A program made the translations under genes and the position numbers. Shown piece after piece: positions 28,078-35,028 of a DNA stretch of 35,028 nt. Source of the DNA: Propionibacterium sp. (GTDB lineage: Bacteria; Actinomycetota; Actinomycetes; Propionibacteriales; Propionibacteriaceae); NCBI GenBank assembly GCA_012839035.1, contig DUOB01000011.1, positions 1 through 35,028 of the forward strand, written 5' to 3'. Under the pieces are notes generated by a model, which was given only the letters and a program-made list of their open reading frames with translations, did not search any database and was not told where the DNA came from. How positions within the stretch are numbered: position 1 is the first letter of the stretch; each line of letters starts with the position of its first letter.

Positions 28078-28902
28078 TCAGAGCGGCGGCCACGGGATCG
28101 ACGGCCAGGTTCCGGGGGGCAGGGGGAACGTGCCATCGGTGAGGAGCCGTTCGCAGCGGGTTTCGAAAGCTGCCCTCTCGGCGGCGGTGACGAGATCGTC
28201 AAGCGCATCGGCGGCGGAGCATGCCCCGGCGACGAGCGCCGTCTCCTCCTCGGTCAGCGGTGCGCCGGCCCATCCCCACAACACGGTCCGCAGTTTGTCC
28301 TGCACATGGAGGCTCACGCCGTGATCGACGGCCCAGATCCGGCCGTGCTCGTCGAGCAGAATGTGTGCGCCCTTGCGGTCCGCATTGTTGATGAGTGCGT
28401 CGAACAGCGCCATCCGGCGCAACTGTGGGTCGTCGCGATGAATCACGGTGACGGGACGCTCATGGACATCGAGCCCGTCCACGACGTCGAACCAGCCCTC
28501 GGGCGTGCGACCGGACCGGACCAGATCGACCACGGGATCCGCGTCGTCATCGACGTCGATCCAGGCCTGCAGCGAGCCCGGTCCCATCGGCCCGTCCACC
28601 AGGACGGTCGCGGGAACCAGGTCGAATCCCGCCAACGCGGAGATCCGATAGGCCGCCACTTCCCGCTGGGCCAGCGTGCCGTCGGGGAAGTCCCACAGCG
28701 GCCGCTCGCCCCGGACGGGTTTGTAGACGCAGGAGACCACACCCGCCGCCGACGTGAGCTCACAGAAGAAGGTCGCGTTGGACGCCTGCACCAGACGCCC
28801 GGTCAGCTCCAGATCACCATCGGCGAAGATCGCGGGATCGAGCACATCCACGATGCCCGGCTCCTGGCCACCAACCTCAGAAGAGGGGTCGTCGATAGCC
28901 AT
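28078..28902 (-). CDS. SCO1664-family protein with PI3/4-kinase-like fold
   Basis: A 274-residue protein of the family known from the actinobacterial mshC neighbourhood. Kinase-like elements are visible: a lysine-containing strand ([18 protein letters not shown], about 40-57), a catalytic-loop-like segment [17 protein letters not shown] (about 160-176) and AVDHG as metal-binding DFG equivalent. An uncharacterised phosphotransferase is the best guess; substrate unknown. ATG 28902 overlaps the end of the DUF3090 gene by 26 bases, indicating tight coupling. Confidence 0.9.
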   Translation of the reverse strand: MAIDDPSSEVGGQEPGIVDVLDPAIFADGDLELTGRLVQASNATFFCELTSAAGVVSCVYKPVRGERPLWDFPDGTLAQREVAAYRISALAGFDLVPATVLVDGPMGPGSLQAWIDVDDDADPVVDLVRSGRTPEGWFDVVDGLDVHERPVTVIHRDDPQLRRMALFDALINNADRKGAHILLDEHGRIWAVDHGVSLHVQDKLRTVLWGWAGAPLTEEETALVAGACSAADALDDLVTAAERAAFETRCERLLTDGTFPLPPGTWPSIPWPPL

Positions 28903-29482
28903 TGGCGCGGGGGCAGATGTGCCCCTCCGGGTCGATCGGCTGCTGGCAGAAGGGACAGGCGGGCCGGCCGGCCGCCACCAGGGCCATGGACCGGGCGACG
29001 AAGTCCCGTGCGACCGTGGGCGCGATGCGCACAACGAGCACTTCGCCCGCCCGATCGGCTTCGGCGCGAGCCAGTGCTTCGGCGGCCTCGGCCTCGCCAA
29101 CCGACTCGTCGACCTCCACGTCCAGTTCCTCGTCGGACACGGAGAACATCTCGATCACGATGCGGGAATCCGCCGGGTCCCAGGCGATCGTCATCGTGCC
29201 GACCCGGAATTCCTCGGTGATCGGTGCATCCAGCGGTTCGTTGTCATAGGCGGTCTCGCGCTGCGGCGGCACTGAAACCAAACCACCGCTGAGTCGGGCG
29301 ATCTCGGCCAGAACACGATCCACGTGCTCTGCCAGGACCGACACCTGCTGCTTCTCGCAGGCGACGCTGGTCAGGCGGTTTCCCTGGCGGGCCTGGAGAA
29401 AGAAGGTCCTGTCCCCCGGCTCACCGACCGTGCCGGAGACGAACCGATCCGGTGCGTCATAGCGGTGCTCGACAATGGCCAT
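28877..29482 (-). CDS. DUF3090-family protein with C-terminal zinc-finger-like motif
   Basis: A 201-residue protein; the start MAIVEHRYDAPDRFVSGTVGEPGDRTFFLQ region is typical of DUF3090. The last 35 residues hold [21 protein letters not shown], a C-X2-C...H-X-C zinc-ribbon-like motif. Function unknown. In actinobacteria it sits between a phosphomutase-like gene and the SCO1664-type gene near mshC, as here. ATG 29482 lies 6 bases after TAGGGT (29489-29494), whose TAG is also the stop codon of the upstream gene. Confidence 0.92.
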   Translation of the reverse strand: MAIVEHRYDAPDRFVSGTVGEPGDRTFFLQARQGNRLTSVACEKQQVSVLAEHVDRVLAEIARLSGGLVSVPPQRETAYDNEPLDAPITEEFRVGTMTIAWDPADSRIVIEMFSVSDEELDVEVDESVGEAEAAEALARAEADRAGEVLVVRIAPTVARDFVARSMALVAAGRPACPFCQQPIDPEGHICPRANGYRRPLF

Positions 29483-29488
29483 GCCTTC

Positions 29489-29494
29489 ACCCTA
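29489..29494 (-). promoter_or_regulatory. -10 element of the DUF3090 gene, overlapping the upstream stop codon
   Basis: TAGGGT on the minus strand, 6 bases before the ATG. Its first three bases are the TAG stop of the histidine phosphatase gene. Confidence 0.4.
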
Positions 29495-30220
29495 CGCGAG
29501 TTCCGAGGTGGTTCCGTTCGACTGACCAACAGCATCCGGCGCATGACCGGCGCCGCCACCGACCGCAGCATCGTTGCTCGCGTCGGCCGGTGGCAGGAGA
29601 CCCGCCAGGTCGCCGGACAGGGAGTTCATGGTGACGACATACGGCCTGGCGTCGGTATAACGGATCACCGACACCGACGCGGGGTCCACCATGATGCGCT
29701 GGAAGGCGTCCAGATGCATGCCGAGCGCGTCCGCCAGAATCGCCTTGATCACGTCGCCATGGGAGACCGCGACCCACGCGGCGTTGTCCCCGTGGCGATC
29801 CCGCAACACACGGTCCCAGGCACGCACTGCCGCAACAGCGCGCGCGGACAGATCAGTCATTGCTTCCCCGCCGGGGAACACCGCGGCCGACGGGTGCCGC
29901 TGCACGGTTTTCCACAGCTCCTCCCCCGCAAGCTCCTTGAGGGTCCGCCCGGTCCAGTCGCCATAGTCGCACTCGGTCAGCCGATCCTCTGTCTCCTGTG
30001 GGACCTCCCGGCCCGACAGCATCACGTCGGCTGTTTGTCGGCACCTCAGAATCGGGGAGATGACCGCAGACACGAGGGGCACGCCCGCCAGGCGTACGCC
30101 CACCATCGCCGCCTGATCCAGCCCGGTCTCGTCCAATTCCACGCCATCGGACCGACCCGCGAGCACGCCGGCCGTGTTGGCGGTCGATCGACCGTGGCGA
30201 ACCAGGAACAATGTCGTCAT
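29492..30220 (-). CDS. histidine phosphatase / MSMEG_4193-type phosphomutase-like protein
   Basis: A 242-residue member of the histidine phosphatase superfamily: [10 protein letters not shown] with the phospho-acceptor H9, a second conserved His in [13 protein letters not shown] (about 153-165), arginine in [10 protein letters not shown] and acid in the LTECDYGDW segment. The C-terminal 35 residues are low-complexity. It opens the mshC-linked gene set. ATG 30220 lies 7 bases after TAGTCT (30228-30233). Substrate unknown. Confidence 0.93.
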   Translation of the reverse strand: MTTLFLVRHGRSTANTAGVLAGRSDGVELDETGLDQAAMVGVRLAGVPLVSAVISPILRCRQTADVMLSGREVPQETEDRLTECDYGDWTGRTLKELAGEELWKTVQRHPSAAVFPGGEAMTDLSARAVAAVRAWDRVLRDRHGDNAAWVAVSHGDVIKAILADALGMHLDAFQRIMVDPASVSVIRYTDARPYVVTMNSLSGDLAGLLPPADASNDAAVGGGAGHAPDAVGQSNGTTSELA

Positions 30221-30227
30221 GTTCGTC

Positions 30228-30233
30228 AGACTA
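30228..30233 (-). promoter_or_regulatory. -10 element of a leaderless histidine phosphatase promoter
   Basis: TAGTCT on the minus strand, 7 bases before ATG 30220. Confidence 0.5.
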
Positions 30234-30382
30234 TGCGGGCGCAGCCCCCTGACCAGCGAGCCCCCTGCCCGGGAGCGGCTCGCGGCCCTGGTGCGGCCGG
30301 GAACCAAGGCACTCGCCCGCTTGCGGGACTCCGTTCGCCGGCTGCATTGGCACGGAAAATCGGTCCCTCCCTATGGCGGGTC

Positions 30383-30388
30383 TAGTCT
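30383..30388 (+). promoter_or_regulatory. -10 element of the uppP promoter
   Basis: TAGTCT, about 55 bases before the uppP ATG. Unlike neighbouring genes, uppP would have a leader of about 45 bases with a GAGGA ribosome-binding site (30433-30437). The -35 is weak. The 163 bases between 30221 and 30383 hold nothing else that I can support. Confidence 0.45.
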
Positions 30389-30443
30389 GATCGCGGTTTC
30401 ATTCCCACCGCGGGGATCTTCCCCCCCACCACGAGGACGGCAG

Positions 30444-31283
30444 ATGGATTGGTTTGACGCGATTGTCCTGGGCATCGTGCAAGGTCTCACCGAGTTTCTC
30501 CCGATTTCCTCCAGCGCCCACGTGTCGATCGTCGGACAGTTGCTGGGCGGGGTGGACCCGGGCTCGGCCTTCACCGCGATCACCCAGCTGGGCACCGAGA
30601 CCGCGGTGGTGCTCTACTTCGCGAAGGACATCGGCCGGATCATCAAGCACTGGTCGCTGTCGCTCGTCGGCAAGATCCCGCGCAACGATCCCGATGCCCG
30701 CATGGGCTGGCTCATCATCGTCGGGTCGATCCCGATCGGGGTCCTCGGGTTGCTGTTCGAGGACGCCATCGACACCAACTTCCGCAACCTGTGGATCACC
30801 GCGGCCATGCTCGCCGGATTCGGCCTGGTCATCGGGGCGGTGGACTATTTCGCCAAGAACGAGCGAACCCTCGACAAGCTGACGGTGAAGCACGGCATCC
30901 TCTACGGGTTCGCCCAGGCGCTGGCTCTCATCCCCGGTGTCTCCCGCTCCGGCGGCACCATCGCGGGTGGCCTGGCGATGGGATACAAGCGCGAGGCCGC
31001 CGCACGCTATGCCTTCCTGTTGGCGATCCCTGCGGTGTACCTGTCGGGGATCTACAAGCTCAAGGACATCCCCGGCGACGAGACCGCTGCCTGGGGCCCG
31101 ATCATCGCGGCCACGGTGCTCGCGTTCTTCGTTGGTCTCGTGGTCATCCATTGGCTGCTGCGCTACGTCAGCACGCACAGCTTCAAGCCGTTCGTCATCT
31201 ATCGCCTGATCCTCGCAGCCGCGGTCGTCGTCATGCTGCTCACCGGCGTCCTCGACCCGCTGCCCCAGGGCACCCAGGGATAA
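30444..31283 (+). CDS. uppP: undecaprenyl-diphosphatase
   Basis: Integral membrane enzyme of 279 residues that dephosphorylates undecaprenyl diphosphate to recycle the peptidoglycan lipid carrier. Both family signatures are intact: [13 protein letters not shown] near residue 15 and [12 protein letters not shown] near 164, with about eight hydrophobic helices. ATG 30444 is preceded by GAGGA. It converges on the second F420 oxidoreductase with only 13 bases between the stops. UppP lies next to the mshC-linked genes in Mycobacterium tuberculosis too, as I recall. Confidence 0.97.
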   Translation: MDWFDAIVLGIVQGLTEFLPISSSAHVSIVGQLLGGVDPGSAFTAITQLGTETAVVLYFAKDIGRIIKHWSLSLVGKIPRNDPDARMGWLIIVGSIPIGVLGLLFEDAIDTNFRNLWITAAMLAGFGLVIGAVDYFAKNERTLDKLTVKHGILYGFAQALALIPGVSRSGGTIAGGLAMGYKREAAARYAFLLAIPAVYLSGIYKLKDIPGDETAAWGPIIAATVLAFFVGLVVIHWLLRYVSTHSFKPFVIYRLILAAAVVVMLLTGVLDPLPQGTQG

Positions 31284-31296
31284 CGGGCACGCCGGC

Positions 31297-32334
31297 TCAG
31301 ATGTCGGCGAGCGCTGCCGCGACCGTCTCCAGCGCGGCCAGCTTGTCGTCGGTGTTCCGGCCCACAGGGGTCACCGCACACGTCGTGAGCCCGGACTCGG
31401 CGAGCTCCGCAAGCCGATCCGCGAGCCGTGCCCGGTCGCCCAGGAGGGACGTGCGGTCGATGAACTCGGTGGGGACTTTGGCCATGGCTTCGCGTTGGCG
31501 TCCTCCGAGATAGAGGTCCTGGATCTCCGCAGCCGCCGCGCCATAGCCCATCCGCACCGCGAGGTTGTTGTAGAAGTTGTTCTTCCGGCTGCCCATGCCA
31601 CCGACATAGAGTGCGGCGTAGGGTCGCACGGGATCCGCGCACGCCACCGCATCGGAGCCCACGACCAGCGGGAACGATGCCTGAACATCGAAGTCCGTCA
31701 GGTCCTTGCCCACCCTTGCCCGGCCCGCCGCGATCGCGGTGAGCTGTTCTGCCGCGAACTGGGGCGCATAGAAGAGCCCCAGCCAGCCGTCGAACAATTC
31801 TCCGGCAAGCTCCAGATTCTTGGGACCCACCGCCGCCAGATAGAACGGCACCGGCGCCACCGGGCGCACCATCAGCTTGAGTCCCTTGCCCTCCGATCCG
31901 GGCAACGGAAGCGTGAAGTGCTCCCCCTGATGCTCCACGACGTCTCGGTTGAGCGCTTTGCGGACGATCTGGACATAGTCGCGGGTCCGGCCCAGGGGCT
32001 TGGCGAACGGCACCCCGTGCCAGCCCTCGGAGACCTGGGGACCGGAGACCCCGAGGCCGAGCCGGAAGCGCCCGCCACTGAGATTCTGGAGACCGGCGGC
32101 GGTCATCGCGGTGTTGGCGGGTGTTCGTCCGGGGATCTGCATGACCGCCGAGCCCACGGCGATGGTGTCGGTCTGCGCTGCCAGCCAACTGAGCAGCGTG
32201 ACGACGTCGGCACCATAGGCTTCTGCGGCCCAGACCGAGTCGAAGCCCAATCGTTCAGCCTGCTGGGTGAGGCGCAGTTGGTCGGCCGGTGTTTCGCCAC
32301 CGACCATGTAGCCGAGGTTCAGAGCCAATCGCAT
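31297..32334 (-). CDS. LLM-class F420-dependent oxidoreductase (Rv3520c-like)
   Basis: A 345-residue TIM-barrel flavin/F420 enzyme. Blocks such as LGFDSVWAAEAYGADVVTLLSWLAAQT, IPGRTPANTAMTAAGL, RLGLGVSGPQVSEGWHG and FYNNLAVRMGYG match the Rv3520c-type subfamily, distinct from the oxidoreductase at 10647. Substrate unknown. ATG 32334 lies 7 bases after GACACT (32342-32347), a weak leaderless -10. Confidence 0.9.
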   Translation of the reverse strand: MRLALNLGYMVGGETPADQLRLTQQAERLGFDSVWAAEAYGADVVTLLSWLAAQTDTIAVGSAVMQIPGRTPANTAMTAAGLQNLSGGRFRLGLGVSGPQVSEGWHGVPFAKPLGRTRDYVQIVRKALNRDVVEHQGEHFTLPLPGSEGKGLKLMVRPVAPVPFYLAAVGPKNLELAGELFDGWLGLFYAPQFAAEQLTAIAAGRARVGKDLTDFDVQASFPLVVGSDAVACADPVRPYAALYVGGMGSRKNNFYNNLAVRMGYGAAAAEIQDLYLGGRQREAMAKVPTEFIDRTSLLGDRARLADRLAELAESGLTTCAVTPVGRNTDDKLAALETVAAALADI

Positions 32335-32382
32335 GTCGGTCAGTGTCGCAGGGTGGGAGAGTTCGCCAGGAAGCGGGCCGCC

Positions 32383-32526
32383 GTGCCAGCAGCTGCGGAC
32401 CCGCGCTACTGCGTCCTGCCCATCCCCCGCACTGCGTGCTTCTCCTTGGCCTGGACCGATCTGCCGACGCACGTCACGGATGCCAACGCGGACGAGGTGC
32501 AGCTCGTCGATCGCAAACGGGTCTGA
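32383..32526 (+). CDS. possible small protein, 47 residues, or remnant of a larger gene
   Basis: The 228-base gap between the oxidoreductase and the aldo-keto reductase contains this frame: GTG at 32383 with AGGAAG about 9 bases upstream, ending TGA at 32526. Third codon positions are almost all G or C, as in real genes here, and the product ends DLPTHVTDANADEVQLVDRKRV. It has no family I recognise and no membrane or signal segment. It could be a short gene, the tail of a lost gene, or chance. Confidence 0.3.
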   Translation: MPAAADPRYCVLPIPRTACFSLAWTDLPTHVTDANADEVQLVDRKRV

Positions 32527-32549
32527 AATCCGTGTCCGCCGTCATCCGT

Positions 32550-32555
32550 TAGGGT
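32550..32555 (+). promoter_or_regulatory. -10 element of a leaderless aldo-keto reductase promoter
   Basis: TAGGGT 7 bases before ATG 32563, identical in form and spacing to the tyrS promoter. Confidence 0.5.
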
Positions 32556-32562
32556 TCCGACC

Positions 32563-33552
32563 ATGCACAGAAGGGCGGTCGGCGCGAGCGGTCTGGAGGT
32601 ATCGGAATTCGGCCTCGGCACCATGACGTGGGGCCGGGACACGCCTCCCGATCAGGCCCGACATCTGCTGCGGACCTTCCACGATGCCGGCGGAACGCTG
32701 ATCGACACCGCAGCCGCCTATGGCAACGGCGATGCGGAACGCACGATCGGTGCGCTCATGCGCAGTGATGTCCTCCGCGAGGACCTGGTGATTGCCACCA
32801 AGGCAGGGTTCGTGCTGCGTGATCGGCAGCGGGTGGTCGACACCTCGGCCCGTGCGCTGCTGCTGGATCTCGAGGATTCGCTCCGCCGGCTCGGCACGGA
32901 CTGGATCGACCTGTGGCAGATCCATGCCTGGGGCGCGGCGCCGCTCGACGAGTCACTCGCAGCGATGGACTCGGCGGTCTCCGCGGGCAAGGTGCGCTAC
33001 GTCGGCCTGTCCAACTTCATCGGCTGGCAGAGCGCGCAGGCTGCGACCTGGCAGCAGGCGTTCCCCGGCCGGACCCCGATCACGTCCAATCAGGTCGAAT
33101 ACTCGCTGCTGGCCCGCCGCGCCGAAGTGGAGGTGCTCCCCGCAGCCCGCGCTTTGGGGATGGGTTTCTTCCCCTGGTCGCCCCTGGGCCGTGGCGTGTT
33201 GTCCGGCAAATACCGTCACGGCGTACCCCGGGACTCCCGTGCCGCCGGACACTTCGCGTGGTTCGTCGAGGCCTACTTGGAGGCGCGGTCCCGCGGGATC
33301 GTGGAGGCCGTGGCCAGGGCTGCAGAAGGCTTGGAGCTGACGCCCCTGCAGGTGTCGCTCGCCTGGGTACGCGACGCCCCGGGCGTCACCGCCCCGTTGC
33401 TCGGCGCACGGAACACCGCCCAGCTGGAGCAGTGCCTGGAAACCGTGGGAATCGAGCTGCCGGACGCCATCACCGCCGCTCTCGATGACGTGTCGGGCGG
33501 CCCCGCCATGGGCCGACCGATCGACGAAGCCGAAGCCGCCCACGAGGACTGA
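32563..33552 (+). CDS. aldo/keto reductase
   Basis: A 329-residue TIM-barrel NAD(P)H oxidoreductase. Tetrad elements are present: Asp and Tyr in LIDTAAAYGNGDAE (about 46-59), Lys in IATKAGF and His in LWQIHAW. The cofactor-binding end (PLLGARNTAQLEQCL, about 285-299) is intact. Substrate unknown. ATG 32563 lies 7 bases after TAGGGT. A hairpin terminator (33567-33595) follows its stop. Confidence 0.95.
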   Translation: MHRRAVGASGLEVSEFGLGTMTWGRDTPPDQARHLLRTFHDAGGTLIDTAAAYGNGDAERTIGALMRSDVLREDLVIATKAGFVLRDRQRVVDTSARALLLDLEDSLRRLGTDWIDLWQIHAWGAAPLDESLAAMDSAVSAGKVRYVGLSNFIGWQSAQAATWQQAFPGRTPITSNQVEYSLLARRAEVEVLPAARALGMGFFPWSPLGRGVLSGKYRHGVPRDSRAAGHFAWFVEAYLEARSRGIVEAVARAAEGLELTPLQVSLAWVRDAPGVTAPLLGARNTAQLEQCLETVGIELPDAITAALDDVSGGPAMGRPIDEAEAAHED

Positions 33553-33566
33553 CCGCGACAACGCAA

Positions 33567-33595
33567 AGTGGCCCGAAGCAATGATTCGGGCCACT
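33567..33595. terminator. bidirectional terminator between the aldo-keto reductase and tRNA-Leu
   Basis: AGTGGCCCGAA (33567-33577) and TTCGGGCCACT (33585-33595) form a perfect 11-bp stem with a 7-base loop. It lies 14 bases after the reductase stop and 6 bases beyond the 3' end of the tRNA on the other strand, where it is followed by TTTGCGTTG. Confidence 0.8.
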
Positions 33596-33601
33596 CACTT
33601 G

Positions 33602-33686
33602 TGTCCGAGAGAGGACTTGAACCTCCACGCCCTATAACGGGCACTAGCACCTCAAGCTAGCGCGTCTACCAATTCCGCCACCCGGA
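33602..33686 (-). tRNA. tRNA-Leu (anticodon GAG)
   Basis: Read on the minus strand: acceptor GTCCGGG pairs with CTCGGAC (one G-U), D-arm GGCGGAATTGGTAGACGC, anticodon stem CTAGC/GCTAG around loop TTGAGGT (anticodon GAG, reading CUC/CUU), a long variable arm (TGCCCGTTATAGGGCG) typical of class II tRNA-Leu, and T-arm GAGGTTCAAGTCCTC. Length is 85 bases with discriminator A; the CCA end is not encoded. Confidence 0.97.
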
Positions 33687-33720
33687 CCCGGGTCGGCCGG
33701 TCACCCCGGCACAGCGAAGA

Positions 33721-33750
33721 ACTATAGCAATCCCGAGCCGCTCGCGCGAA
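33721..33750 (-). promoter_or_regulatory. tRNA-Leu promoter (TTCGCG-18-TATAGT)
   Basis: On the minus strand a good -10 TATAGT (33721-33726) lies 34 bases before the tRNA 5' end, with a weak -35 TTCGCG (33745-33750) 18 bp upstream. Confidence 0.55.
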
Positions 33751-33787
33751 CCGACTATCTTTGCTGCCCACATGCCGGGCGATTGCC

Positions 33788-33820
33788 TATGATCGTCGGA
33801 TCATTCGACTGCGTGAGGAG
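33788..33820 (+). promoter_or_regulatory. -10 element and ribosome-binding site for the DUF5703 gene
   Basis: TATGAT (33788-33793) is followed after about 20 bases by GAGGAG (33815-33820), 4 bases before GTG 33825. If TATGAT is the -10, the in-frame TTG 33783 and ATG 33789 cannot be on the mRNA. Confidence 0.45.
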
Positions 33821-33824
33821 CGTC

Positions 33825-34037
33825 GTGGCGAGGTACGAGCGGGATCGTCCCGGAGTGGAATACGAGATCGAGCAGGTCCGCATCCCCCACACGTGGTCGC
33901 GCAACGCAGTACGCCGGCTCCTGACGGATCGAGCGGAATACGGCGGCTGGGAGCTGATGCGGTTGCGGCGCTACCGCGATGGCACCCGGGACGTGTGGGT
34001 GCGTCGCAAGATCATCCGGGTCCGCGCGACCCTCTAG
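33825..34037 (+). CDS. DUF5703-family protein
   Basis: A 70-residue (82 or 84 if started at 33789 or 33783) small, highly charged protein. VEYEIEQVRIPHTWSRNAVRRLLTDRAEYGGWELMRLRRYRDGTRDVWVRRKIIRVR has the pattern of DUF5703, found across actinobacteria: a strand, a helix (SRNAVRRLLTDRAEYG) and two basic strands. Function unknown. GTG 33825 has GAGGAG just upstream. It converges with the MocR-type gene with 2 bases between stops. Confidence 0.8.
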   Translation: MARYERDRPGVEYEIEQVRIPHTWSRNAVRRLLTDRAEYGGWELMRLRRYRDGTRDVWVRRKIIRVRATL

Positions 34038-34039
34038 GC

Positions 34040-35028
34040 TCAGTCGCCCAATACGTCCGCAATCACCTCAAGCCCGTGGCGGAGCGCCTCGTCCCCCACT
34101 CCCCCGAAGCCGAACACCAGGCCGGGCGGTGAGTCGACTGCCGACCAGTACGCCGAGAGTCCCGTCACCAGCACCCCGGCCGACTCAAGGCGAGCCAACA
34201 ACTCGCTCTCGGTCAGTTCAGTGCCCCCGCAATCCACCACCGCATGGAGCCCACCGTCCATCGGACGAACCGACGCACCGGGCAGGCCTGCCAAGCTGTC
34301 CACCACCAGGGCGCGCCTGCGCCGATAGAGGTGTCGCATGCGCTGGGTATGGCGGGTCAGCCCACCGGCATTGAGATAGTGGCCGACCGCCCGCTGGGTG
34401 ACGAGTGACACCGGCATCCCCCGCGCCGCACGCTCGGCTGCGACCGCGTCGATGAGGGGGCCCGGCAGCACGAGGAAGCCGGTCGCCAGTGCCGGGCTGA
34501 GCGTCTTCGCGAAGGTTCCCAGGAGGATGACGCGCTCCCGCTCGTCCATGGCCGTGAGTGCGGGCAGCGGCTGGGAGGTGTACCGCAGTTCCGAGTCATA
34601 GTCGTCCTCGACCACCCAGACCCCGTGGCGGTCCGCCCACTCCAACAAGGCCTGTCGCCGGTCGATCGGCAGGGACCCGCCCAGCGGGTACTGGTGGCTC
34701 GGCGTCACCAACACCACATCCGGCGGGCTGTCCGGGAGCAGATCCGTGATCAGCCCGTGCCGATCGGTCGGCAGGGTGACGAGCTCTGTGCCGGCCCGCG
34801 CAATCACCGCCCGCAGCGATGGATAGCCGGGTTCCTCGACGCCCACGCTGCGTACCCCCAGAGCCCCCAGCAGCAACCCCAACCCTTCTCGTCCACCTGC
34901 CGTGACGGCGACCTGCTCGGGCGAACGCACAACGGCGCGCATGGTCCGCAGGTGTTCAGCGATGGCACGCCGGAGTCGCTCCCAGCCGAGGGTCGGGATC
35001 GGCACGTCCAACGGCTCGTCGGCGGCTC
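34040..35028 (-). CDS. MocR-type transcriptional regulator, C-terminal aminotransferase part (truncated by window edge)
   Basis: The visible 329 residues form a fold-type I aminotransferase-like domain: TAGGREGLGLLLGAL near the start, the VVEDDYDSELRY segment with the cofactor Asp, and the PLP lysine in LLGTFAKTLSP. The frame runs to the right edge without a start codon that fits (upstream residues read AADEPLDVPIP), so the N-terminal GntR-type winged helix expected in MocR regulators should lie beyond the window. Many MocR proteins sense PLP or amino acids; the target here is unknown. A plain aminotransferase is the alternative. Confidence 0.88.
   Translation of the reverse strand, partial: AADEPLDVPIPTLGWERLRRAIAEHLRTMRAVVRSPEQVAVTAGGREGLGLLLGALGVRSVGVEEPGYPSLRAVIARAGTELVTLPTDRHGLITDLLPDSPPDVVLVTPSHQYPLGGSLPIDRRQALLEWADRHGVWVVEDDYDSELRYTSQPLPALTAMDERERVILLGTFAKTLSPALATGFLVLPGPLIDAVAAERAARGMPVSLVTQRAVGHYLNAGGLTRHTQRMRHLYRRRRALVVDSLAGLPGASVRPMDGGLHAVVDCGGTELTESELLARLESAGVLVTGLSAYWSAVDSPPGLVFGFGGVGDEALRHGLEVIADVLGD

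Noticed and set aside
26586..28142. 518-codon open frame on the plus strand across mshC
   Set aside because: Antisense to mshC, whose catalytic motifs are all intact; no recognisable protein features.

Overview
The window looks like chromosomal DNA from a high-GC actinobacterium, most likely of the Propionibacteriaceae. Reasons: GC-rich third codon positions throughout; a mycothiol ligase gene (mshC) with its usual actinobacterial neighbours; two F420-type luciferase-like oxidoreductases; a DUF5703 gene; and a 1119-residue protein that I read as the pyrophosphate-type PEP carboxykinase known from Propionibacterium. No prophage, IS element, plasmid function or CRISPR array is visible. Most genes are conserved housekeeping genes, so the less described material is mainly regulatory.

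Layout, left to right. 1-670: promoter and leader region of an rRNA operon that runs leftwards out of the window, with at least four tandem promoters. 671-9328 (minus): arginine biosynthesis operon argC-J-B-D-F-R-H (no argG), then tyrS. 9481-11597 (plus): a polytopic Pr6Pr-like membrane protein overlapping an F420-dependent oxidoreductase. 11684-15303 (minus): pheS-pheT. 15421-16964 (minus): a YdcZ-type transporter and a small P-loop kinase-like protein. 17070-20429 (plus): PPi-type PEP carboxykinase. 20451-22756 (minus): infC-rpmI-rplT-trmH, with a structured infC leader and an ATC start codon for infC. 22996-24551 (minus): an alpha/beta hydrolase and an SseB-like protein. 24635-25075 (plus): a small membrane protein. 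25076-26695 (minus): hisE-hisG and a PH-domain membrane protein. 26763-30220 (minus): histidine phosphatase/phosphomutase, DUF3090, SCO1664-type kinase-fold protein and mshC. 30444-31283 (plus): uppP. 31297-32334 (minus): a second F420 oxidoreductase. 32563-33552 (plus): aldo-keto reductase. 33602-33686 (minus): tRNA-Leu(GAG). 33825-34037 (plus): DUF5703. 34040-35028 (minus): aminotransferase half of a MocR-type regulator, cut by the window edge.

How it fits together. The minus-strand genes are mostly translation and amino-acid supply: IF3, L35, L20, an rRNA methylase, Phe and Tyr tRNA synthetases, arginine and histidine synthesis, and rRNA. Many neighbours overlap by ATGA or GTGA, which implies translational coupling. 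The common order infC-rpmI-rplT-trmH-pheS-pheT-argC is interrupted twice here, once by PEP carboxykinase plus kinase and transporter, and once by the membrane protein plus oxidoreductase.

The most interesting signals are: (1) one hairpin motif, GGCCGATC-NNN-GATCGG, present both in the infC leader and in the infC-rpmI spacer; (2) an intrinsic terminator with a UUCG loop in the infC leader; (3) a perfect 19-bp inverted repeat inside the start of trmH; (4) tandem rRNA promoters that all have 17-bp spacers; (5) a repeated TAGGGT-N6-8-start-codon layout indicating many leaderless mRNAs; (6) a changed carbamoyl-phosphate loop in ArgF.
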